A stretch of DNA of 64,000 bases, taken from positions 30,057-94,056 of the forward strand of contig NZ_WHJH01000023.1 of assembly GCF_011682145.1 (NCBI RefSeq). Reading direction: 5' to 3'. The translations under genes and the position numbers were made by a program. Positions 58,353-64,000 of this stretch are shown here, one piece after another; positions within the stretch are counted from its first letter, which is position 1; each line of letters opens with the position of its first letter. The notes beneath the pieces were generated by a model. That model was not told where the DNA came from. It worked only from the letters and a program-made list of their open reading frames with translations, and made no database searches. The stretch is from Massilia mucilaginosa (GTDB lineage: Bacteria; Pseudomonadota; Gammaproteobacteria; Burkholderiales; Burkholderiaceae_D).

Positions 58353-58618
58353 GGTTCTGTCGCATTAGCGACCATCGACGGGGCAATCATGTAAACTGCG
58401 GCGCCCGACCCCAGGAAGAATCGACATGCTCAACTTAGAAGGGATGTGTCTCCCGATCGATGTGATCCTGGTCTGTATCCGCTGGTATGCGAGCTGCCCG
58501 CTGAGCTACCGGCACCTCGAAGAGATGATGGAGGAGCGCGGCGTGTCGGTCGACCATTCGTCGATCAACCGGTGGACGATGCGTTTCTTGCCGCTCATCG
58601 AGAAAATGGTGCGCCAGC
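58353..58618 (+). mobile_element. Truncated IS6-family insertion sequence
   Basis: The left terminal repeat starts GGTTCTGTCGC, as in IS6/IS26-like elements. About 70 bases later comes the transposase start. The right part of the transposase gene and the right terminal repeat are missing, so this is an immobile remnant. The break is near 58618, after which the sequence no longer matches the family. Confidence 0.75.
58426..58618 (+). pseudogene. IS6-family transposase, N-terminal fragment
   Basis: About 64 codons of an IS6/IS240-type DDE transposase. The segments PIDVILVCIRWYASCPLSYR and HLEEMMEERGVSVDHSSINR are diagnostic of the N-terminal zinc/HTH part, followed by FLPLIEKMVRQ. The catalytic DDE domain is absent. 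The open frame continues to 58671, but the last residues are unrelated. Confidence 0.85.
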
Positions 58619-59205
58619 AAGCAGACTCCAAGCCGTTGACCAATAGCGCGGCCAACCGTTGCTATCCGTAAGTACGTGACCGAAGTGTTCGATTTTTCTT
58701 AACATTGAAACGCAACGCCTAGTGTGCACAATATTTTCTCATTTTGCACACAAGTTCGGCGCAAACGCAACACTGGTCCAACTGCACTGCACCCCATACT
58801 ATGTAGTTACGGCAGCGTGATGCGTTTTGTCTAACAATGGAAAATGTACTTTTGGCGCGGAAATTCGTTGCGTTTCGGAAGTGAATGAGTTCGTTGCATA
58901 TTCGGCCTCGGCAAATGCAACATTTCATCGTTGAAATGGCGCTCAAACGCAACAGCATGTTTGATGGTGCTATGGGTAACGAGCAACTGCACAGATATGC
59001 GGCGCGCCAAAAGCTCTGAATATGACGGTGTCAGCAGGGAGAGGAATATTGTTGAGGCGAGGGCGCCGAAATCACTCGACAGTGTGCTGCCCGCCGAACG
59101 TAGGGCGGGCAACATACTTGTGAATAAATTGGCGCTTTCAAAGGCGCCCTTGGTCCGAAACGGCTTAGACCAAGCACTGAAAACGGCCTATGCCAGGGAC
59201 CAAAA
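58619..59205. other. Non-coding region with iteron site B
   Basis: About 590 bases between the IS6 remnant and the small minus-strand genes. It contains AAACGCAAC iterons and an ACTATGTAGT core (58708-58953) matching those at 35.8 kb. A 97-codon open frame at 58931-59224 has no RBS and overlaps the iterons, so I do not call it a gene. Confidence 0.5.
58708..58953 (+). repeat. Iteron site B (AAACGCAAC repeats with ACTATGTAGT core)
   Basis: AAACGCAAC occurs directly at 58708-58716, 58763-58771 and 58945-58953, and inverted (GTTGCGTTT) at 58867-58875. ACTATGTAGT is at 58798-58807 and GATGCG at 58819-58824, exactly 35 and 21 bases in spacing as in site A. Both sites are in the same orientation, so they are direct repeats about 22.9 kb apart, with the CHAT-like operon and Tc toxin between them. 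Confidence 0.6.
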
Positions 59206-59487
59206 TCAAGCATCAATTTTGTGAGTCCACCGGGGGACACCTCCCTGTTGCGCGAGATGATCCACAAGGTGACGTGATCCGAAAAACTGAATGCGGCCAT
59301 TGTGATTGTATGCGAGAGCCGATTGATCAACTCTTAACCCTGCCGACCGAGCGCGAGCTGTCAACTGCGCAAGCAGCAGTTCGTTATCCGAGCTCATGCC
59401 CGAACTGGACCTTGCGTCAAAAACTGCATAGTTTATTGCTCCGCCCGACGCGGACCTAGCTTTTATATGTGCAAGATTGATTTGCAT
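59206..59487 (-). CDS. Small hypothetical protein (93 aa)
   Basis: A 93-aa protein (MQINLAHIKARSASGGAIN start) with a balanced amino-acid make-up and a well-ordered middle (ELLLAQLTARARSAGL) that looks like a real protein, unlike shadow frames nearby. No signal peptide or membrane segment. I do not recognise a family. It lies 59 bases after the 48-aa gene on the same strand. It is divergent from the XRE/ImmA pair and may belong to the same mobile unit. Confidence 0.6.
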   Translation of the reverse strand: MQINLAHIKARSASGGAINYAVFDARSSSGMSSDNELLLAQLTARARSAGLRVDQSALAYNHNGRIQFFGSRHLVDHLAQQGGVPRWTHKIDA

Positions 59488-59546
59488 GTTGTTCTCATTG
59501 AGGATTGAAGAAATGGTGGTAAGCGCTACCGCCTACCACCAGTCGG

Positions 59547-59693
59547 CTACTTTTTACCTTTGTTGGGAGCCTGTGTCAGGGCGGATGCGGCTACGCTTTT
59601 CTGAGCCGGCGTCGACTTTGGGTTGGACAAAATCGCGCTCGCCTTCGATGCGACCGATGGGGACGTCTGTTCGTTCGATTTCTTGGTTGCCAT
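59547..59693 (-). CDS. Small basic protein (48 aa)
   Basis: A 48-aa Lys/Ser/Ala-rich protein, MATKKSNEQTSP onward with the segment SKASAILSNPKSTPAQKSVA. A perfect AGGAGG lies 7 bases before ATG 59693, which fixes this start against the longer open frame to 59816. Proteins of this look are known as small accessory genes on mobile elements, but no function is established. Divergent from the XRE regulator. Confidence 0.7.
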   Translation of the reverse strand: MATKKSNEQTSPSVASKASAILSNPKSTPAQKSVAASALTQAPNKGKK

Positions 59694-59839
59694 GTAAACC
59701 TCCTGGAAATGGCCAACTGCGCTAGGATTGCCTAAAAAGTTCTCTTTAGAGGCACTTTTAGTATCTACGGACAGAATTCTGTTGTCAAGTACTTTCTGTG
59801 CCTGTACTCTGAACATAATTGTGTAGAAGGAGATTTATC
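59694..59839. promoter_or_regulatory. Divergent control region of XRE/ImmA unit
   Basis: For the plus strand, TTGTCA (59782-59787) and TACTCT (59805-59810) are spaced 17 bases, a plausible promoter. An inverted repeat AGTAC/GTACT (59788-59792 with 59804-59808) sits between the two boxes, a likely operator for the XRE protein. A second imperfect repeat CTAAAAAGT/ACTTTTAG (59732-59740 with 59754-59761) lies nearer the minus-strand genes. Confidence 0.5.
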
Positions 59840-60163
59840 ATGGCAACGCCGCTTGGCGAAAAAATCAGAGCGGAACGGAAGCGACACGGGCTTACCTTGG
59901 AGGAGCTCGCAAAAAGAACAGACTCTAGCAAGAGCTACATATGGGGCCTGGAGAACGGCCCGGCCGTCAGACCATCAGCGGAAAAGATATCCAAAATTGC
60001 TGCCGTGCTGGGCGTTTCGGTCGACTATCTATTGGATAATGAAAAGACAACTCAGACTGAAACCGACGTCGACCAGATGTTCTTCCGGCGGATTGGTCAG
60101 CTCGACAGCACAAAACGTGCTCAACTAGAGAGATTTTTGAAGCTGTTGGATGACGATGAGTGA
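59840..60163 (+). CDS. XRE-family helix-turn-helix regulator
   Basis: A 107-aa DNA-binding protein with an N-terminal Cro/CI-type HTH (about residues 4-60: LTLEELAKRTDSSKSYIWGL, then AEKISKIAAVLGVSVDYLL). The C-terminal tail is acidic. RBS AGAAGGAGATTT precedes ATG 59840. Its gene overlaps the ImmA/IrrE-like protease gene, a pairing in which the protease inactivates the repressor, as in ImmR/ImmA of ICEBs1. It probably binds the inverted repeats in the divergent promoter region. Confidence 0.9.
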   Translation: MATPLGEKIRAERKRHGLTLEELAKRTDSSKSYIWGLENGPAVRPSAEKISKIAAVLGVSVDYLLDNEKTTQTETDVDQMFFRRIGQLDSTKRAQLERFLKLLDDDE

Positions 60164-61025
60164 GCCGACCACACCTGCAGGCTGGGGCATTGAATTGTGC
60201 AAATTTTGGCAGCAAGCCGGACAAGCGCTACCTGTCGATGTCAAGCTGCTGGCACCTGAGGCTACCAAACGGTTTGCTGACCCAATAGGCAAAATCAAAG
60301 CTCACGACATCGCCGGTATTGACGGGATGCTAATCAAGCGTCCGTCCAAAGGTGACTGGTGTATCGCTTATGACCCAGCGGTGGAGTCGCCTGGGCGGAT
60401 CAATTTCACGCTAGGGCATGAGCTGGGACATTATTTTCTGCATCGCCGGATGAGGGACCACTTCCAATGTGGACAGGGAGAAATGCTAGACTATGAGAGC
60501 GCTACTTCTCGTAAGCTCGAAGGGGAGGCAAACAAATTTGCGTCCTTTCTGCTTATGCCAATCCCGGACTTCAAGGTGCAGATCGCTAACGAGGAAATCA
60601 GCCTAGAACTTCTAGGCCATTGCGCAAATCGTTATGCAACTTCCTTCACGGCTAAAGCGTTGAAGTGGATCGAATTTACCCAGGAGGCAGCAGTCCTTGT
60701 CGTGGCGCGAGAAGGGTTTATTTGTTGGTCTTACCCGACCGACTCCGCTAGGCGGCTCGGACTCTATCTCCCGCATGGGACCGAGCTTCCTCGGGTGTCG
60801 CTCGACAATCTTGCTAAAGTCATGGATTCGCGCAATCACACTACGCGTGTGGGAGCTGGCGTTTGGCATTCGACCCTTGAAGCACAAGAGTCAATAATTC
60901 TATCGGACCGGTTTGACATGGCCATCTTCCTAGTCAGATTTCCATTCGCGAATTTGGTCGAGCATGAAGAGGAGGCCATCGAGGACTCCGTCTCCTGGCT
61001 ATCGAAAAAAATACGCGGTTGGTAG
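60150..61025 (+). CDS. ImmA/IrrE-family metallopeptidase
   Basis: A 291-aa protein with the zinc protease motif HELGH (residues 90-94) and a downstream KLEGEANKFASFLLMP segment carrying the third ligand, both typical of ImmA/IrrE. Residues about 180-291 form a second domain of unknown role. The start is ATG 60150 or ATG 60156; both overlap the XRE stop, indicating translational coupling. Family members cleave a partner repressor in response to DNA damage or cell signals. What this pair controls is unknown; the two small minus-strand genes are the nearest candidates. Confidence 0.88.
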   Translation: MTMSEPTTPAGWGIELCKFWQQAGQALPVDVKLLAPEATKRFADPIGKIKAHDIAGIDGMLIKRPSKGDWCIAYDPAVESPGRINFTLGHELGHYFLHRRMRDHFQCGQGEMLDYESATSRKLEGEANKFASFLLMPIPDFKVQIANEEISLELLGHCANRYATSFTAKALKWIEFTQEAAVLVVAREGFICWSYPTDSARRLGLYLPHGTELPRVSLDNLAKVMDSRNHTTRVGAGVWHSTLEAQESIILSDRFDMAIFLVRFPFANLVEHEEEAIEDSVSWLSKKIRGW

Positions 61026-61384
61026 TGAAAAATTGAGTCATATAACGTATTTCAGATTTGCTCTAGTGATCGTGCGAAAAGTTAGCAACAATGCCCGTAA
61101 CGCAGTACAGCGTGAGAATCTGAAGGACCTCCACTTTTAAGGCGGTCACCTCTGCTCTACAAAATGGCAACGATTTGATTGGACCTTTCTAAGCGCAAGC
61201 TGCCGAGTGTTACGTCCTTTGAAATCCTGGGCTCGCCGGGGCGCTAAATCCCGGACTCTGCGAGGGCGTTCAATAAACTTTCACCAATGGCAGCGTGGGA
61301 CGTCATGCAAAAAAGATAGGCCAGTACTCCTCTGATATCGTGTGAAGTTCTCAGGCAACACACAGATAACATCGGGACCGGCCT
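61026..61384. other. Non-coding gap before the transposition module
   Basis: A 359-base gap with no intact gene. It should contain the left end of the transposition module that follows, but I could not find a matching inverted repeat because the right end is outside the window. Confidence 0.4.
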
Positions 61385-61921
61385 ATGCATCGAATTCTAT
61401 CTGTAAATCCTTCATTACCCCAACATATCGAGCAAATCGCGCACGCGCCAGAAGTCTACCGGCCGTTTGCTTGCCCGCATTGCGGGGTAGCCGGTCTTTG
61501 GCTGCATGGCTTTTACGAGCGCAAACCCGACCGCGATGGCCCTGCCGCCGTGTCGCTCAATCCGGTGCTGGTGGCCCGCTTTTGCTGCGGCGCTTGCGGG
61601 CGCACCTGTTCGCGTTTGCCGCTGTGCATCGCGCCGCGCCGCTGGCACCCTTGGGCCAAACAGCAGCGGGTTCTGCTGGACCTACTGGCCGGCGCCTCGC
61701 TACGCGGTGCTGCCCTGTGCGCGGGCGTCGCCTGCCACACCGCGCGCCGCTGGCGCGACTGGCTGCACGCCGGCACTGCGACCTTCGCGTTTATGCTGCG
61801 CAGCCGCTTCCCGGAACTGGGTCGTGGCGGCGACGGCCCGGGCTTCTGGACGGCCTGCCTTTCCGCGATGCCGCTGGCAGAGGCGATGGCATGGGCGGAC
61901 CATGAGGTTTCCGTCCCATGA
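61385..61921 (+). CDS. DUF6431 zinc-ribbon protein of transposition module
   Basis: A 178-aa protein of the DUF6431 type. Two CxxC pairs form a zinc ribbon (FACPHCGVAG near residue 30 and FCCGACGRTC near 70), followed by RRWHPWAKQQR and an HTH-like part. Such proteins are found just before DDE transposase and AAA ATPase genes, and likely bind the element ends. Starts at ATG 61385. It is followed by 128 bases and the transposase gene. Confidence 0.75.
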   Translation: MHRILSVNPSLPQHIEQIAHAPEVYRPFACPHCGVAGLWLHGFYERKPDRDGPAAVSLNPVLVARFCCGACGRTCSRLPLCIAPRRWHPWAKQQRVLLDLLAGASLRGAALCAGVACHTARRWRDWLHAGTATFAFMLRSRFPELGRGGDGPGFWTACLSAMPLAEAMAWADHEVSVP

Positions 61922-62049
61922 AACGCTGACCCGAAACCACCAGGAGACAGGCAACGCCGCTTAAATTTCCCACCCCACACACTTTGCCCACTGCCGCCGG
62001 CAGCCGATATCGGTTTCCATGAACGCTCCCGAACTCAACAGGAGCACCC

Positions 62050-63372
62050 ATGAAACAGATCGACCCGACCGCCTTGTTCCGCCTGTCCGTGCTGGGGCCG
62101 CTGGTCAGCCGCGAGCGTCTTGACCGCGGCGAACTGCAGCGCACCCTGCGCGAACTGGCCCAGCGCCAATATGCCATCCCTAACTCGCGGCGCACCTACT
62201 TGGGCGAGAAGACCATCGAAAGCTGGCTCTACAAGTACCGGCGCGAGGGAATCGATGGCCTGGCGCCCAAGACGCGCATCGATTCGGGCCACTCCAAGAT
62301 CGCGCCGGCACTGCAGGAAGCCATCATTGCGGCCAAGCGCGATAACCCGCGCCGATCGATCCGCCAGATACGTCAACTGCTGCAAACGAGCGGCCAGGCG
62401 GCCAGGGACAGCCTGTCGCGTTCGGCGATCCACCGCCTGCTGGCCAGCCACGGCATCGCGCGCATGAGCGGTTCGTCCAGCCAGCCCGAGGAGAAACGCA
62501 GCTTCGTGGCCGAGTCGGCCGGCGCCATCTGGTACGGCGACGTCATGCACGGGCCGCGCGTCATCGTTGAGGGCAAGCCGCGCAAGGTCTACCTGGTGTC
62601 GCTGTTCGACGACGCCACGCGCCTGGTTACGCACAGCGCATTCTGCCTGGGCGAGACGGCGCTCGACATCGAGGGTGTGCTCAAGCAGGCGCTGCTCAAA
62701 CGTGGCCGGCCAATCAGGCTCGTGGTCGACAACGGCGCCGCCTACAAGGCCGGCACACTGCAGGCGTTGTGCGCGCGACTGGAGATCCACCTCATTTACT
62801 GCCGTCCGTACCAGCCGGCCGGCAAGGGCAAGATCGAACGCTGGCACCGCACCGTGCGCGACCAGTTCCTCAGCGAACTCAATGAAGCCCGCATCAACGA
62901 CCTGGCCGATTTGAACGCGCGGCTATGGGCCTGGCTAGAATGCGTCTACCACCGCACGCCGCACGAGGGCCTGGCCGGCCTGACGCCGCTGGCGCGCTAC
63001 CAGCCGGATCTGCCGAAGATCCGCCCGCTGGGCCAGTTCGCGGCCCAGCTCGACGCCATGTTTCATCACCGGATCAAACGCTATGTGCGCAAGGACGGCA
63101 CAGTGTCGTACCTGGGCGCCAGGTTCGAAGTGCCCTACGAGCTGTCCGGCAAGACGGTGCGGCTGGTGGTCGACCCGCATGCCGGGATGGTGGTCGGGGT
63201 CGAGGACGAAGCCGGCGAAACGCTGGGCCTGGCCACCAGGCTCGATACCCATGCCAATCTGCACCGGATACGACGCAAACCCGACTTGGAACCGCCTGCA
63301 CCGGGACCGCGCAGCGGCCCCAACCTGGTCGAGATGGCGCTGGCGCAGTACCACGGCAAGAAGGAGGGTTGA
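62050..63372 (+). CDS. DDE transposase (rve/Mu-type integrase core)
   Basis: A 440-aa transposase. N-terminal HTH (about residues 20-140), then an RNase-H-like core with Asp164 (WYGDVMHGPR), Asp227 (LVVDNGAAYK) and Glu263 (GKGKIERWHR); the last two are 35 residues apart, the canonical DDE spacing. A C-terminal Mu-type beta barrel follows (about 330-415, GARFEVPYELSGKTVRLVVD). RBS AGGAGCACCC precedes ATG 62050. It is paired with the AAA ATPase gene starting 2 bases after its stop, as in Tn7/Mu/Tn5053-like systems. Confidence 0.88.
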   Translation: MKQIDPTALFRLSVLGPLVSRERLDRGELQRTLRELAQRQYAIPNSRRTYLGEKTIESWLYKYRREGIDGLAPKTRIDSGHSKIAPALQEAIIAAKRDNPRRSIRQIRQLLQTSGQAARDSLSRSAIHRLLASHGIARMSGSSSQPEEKRSFVAESAGAIWYGDVMHGPRVIVEGKPRKVYLVSLFDDATRLVTHSAFCLGETALDIEGVLKQALLKRGRPIRLVVDNGAAYKAGTLQALCARLEIHLIYCRPYQPAGKGKIERWHRTVRDQFLSELNEARINDLADLNARLWAWLECVYHRTPHEGLAGLTPLARYQPDLPKIRPLGQFAAQLDAMFHHRIKRYVRKDGTVSYLGARFEVPYELSGKTVRLVVDPHAGMVVGVEDEAGETLGLATRLDTHANLHRIRRKPDLEPPAPGPRSGPNLVEMALAQYHGKKEG

Positions 63373-63374
63373 GC

Positions 63375-63873
63375 ATGTACCTCCAACACTTTGGACTGCG
63401 CCACCCGCCACTGGGCAAGGAAAGCAAAGACCTGTGGGAAGACGGCGCACTGACGCAACTGGCCGAACGCTTCAACTGGCTGTTGCAGGCGCCGGGGGTC
63501 GGGCTCATCACCGGAGAACCCGGGGTCGGCAAGACGGCCGCCCTGCGCAGTCTGACCGAGGCCCTCAATCCGCACCGCTACCAGGTCGTCTACCAGCCCG
63601 AGACCGACTTCGGCCGGCTCGACCTGTACCGCAGCCTGGCCGGGGCGCTCGGCGTCGAGCCATCCTACCGGCGCGCGCAGCTGTGGCGCGACATCAAGGA
63701 GCGCATTGCCGAGATGGTCGACGGCAAGCAGTTGCTGCCGGTGTGGATCATCGACGAGGCGCAGAATTTGCCGGTGGAATTCTTCCGCGACCTGCCGGCG
63801 TTCCTGAACTTCGCGTTCGACTCGCGCGATCTGATCACCGTATGGCTGGTGGGCCATCCCGGCCTTGCGCAAA
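63375..63873 (+). pseudogene. AAA+ transposition ATPase (TniB/ExeA-like), interrupted
   Basis: About 166 codons of an AAA ATPase partner of the transposase. It begins MYLQHFGLRHPPLG, with Walker A GEPGVGKT (residues 47-54) and Walker B WIIDEAQNLP near 125. Homologous ATPases continue for about another 100 residues after HPGLAQ. Here the sequence changes at 63874, where a GTAAGCG terminal repeat begins, so the gene is cut. The frame stays open to the window end but reads unrelated residues. The module is probably inactive unless another copy supplies the ATPase. Confidence 0.8.
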
Positions 63874-64000
63874 GTAAGCGATCCATCAACCCCAGACTGT
63901 TCAGGAAGTCACGCCGCTGGTTAAATCGGGGGTATGCAAATCCTTCATATTCCACGGCAGCAGCGCCGCGACGTCATCCACGGTTTTCGCCGCTGGCAAG
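63874..64000 (-). mobile_element. Probable IS66-family element, left edge
   Basis: The element starts with GTAAGCG at 63874, the end sequence characteristic of IS66-family elements, directly inside the ATPase gene. It carries the 3' end of a minus-strand transposase gene (stop at 63901-63903). The other end is beyond the window, so length and target duplication cannot be checked. Confidence 0.6.
63901..64000 (-). CDS. Probable IS66-type transposase, C-terminal end (partial)
   Basis: The last 32 codons of a minus-strand gene, LPAAKTVDDVAALLPWN and then a tail ending GVTS. The TVDDVAALLPW part resembles the C-terminal end of IS66-family TnpC transposases. The rest of the gene lies beyond the window. 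Confidence 0.5.
   Translation of the reverse strand, partial: LPAAKTVDDVAALLPWNMKDLHTPDLTSGVTS

Noticed and set aside
58931..59224. 97-codon plus-strand frame beside iteron site B
   Set aside because: No RBS, overlaps the iterons and the opposite-strand 93-aa gene, and composition is not protein-like.
1..64000. CRISPR arrays, tRNA and rRNA genes
   Set aside because: No regularly spaced identical repeats and no cloverleaf or rRNA-like stretches were seen on reading both strands.

Overview
The window looks like a high-GC betaproteobacterial chromosome, most likely Oxalobacteraceae (Massilia, Duganella or Janthinobacterium type). The reasons are the tmk-holB-pilZ-tatD-ankyrin gene order, the overall codon usage, a NIT-like methyl-accepting chemotaxis protein and a DUF4214/RTX surface protein. 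No rRNA, tRNA or CRISPR array was seen. All calls come from reading the sequence; no database search was possible.

1-8.6 kb is conserved core: thymidylate kinase, DNA polymerase III delta' subunit, a PilZ protein, a GNAT acetyltransferase, a TatD hydrolase, an exported ankyrin protein, a class I methyltransferase, small proteins and a chemoreceptor. A 168-bp palindromic MITE-like element (8639-8806) touches the end of a 927-aa RTX/DUF4214 protein.

11.65-25.8 kb is one tightly packed minus-strand operon. It corresponds to the Escherichia coli yehI/yehL/yehM/yehP/yehQ cluster: DUF4132, MoxR-like AAA ATPase, DUF5682, vWA protein and SWIM zinc-finger protein. Here the DUF4132 gene is present in three tandem copies, one with internal in-frame deletions.

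26-35.6 kb holds a lipoprotein-like serine hydrolase, a DkgB-type aldo/keto reductase, an ATC-hydrolase-like protein divergent from an OsmC-YcaO fusion protein, exported proteins and a MYG1/DHH protein.

35.6-64 kb is accessory. It holds a three-gene operon with two exported proteins and a membrane protein with a caspase/CHAT-like His-Cys pair. Next is an insecticidal-type Tc toxin locus: a 2443-aa TcB-TcC (SpvB-TcdB-Rhs) fusion with an AT-rich C-terminal effector, followed by a 3457-aa TcA. Related direct-repeat sites built on AAACGCAAC iterons lie on both sides (35815-35879 and 58763-58827). To the right are a truncated IS6-family element, an XRE/ImmA regulatory pair divergent from two small genes, and a DUF6431-DDE transposase-AAA ATPase transposition module that is interrupted by what looks like an IS66-family element running off the window.
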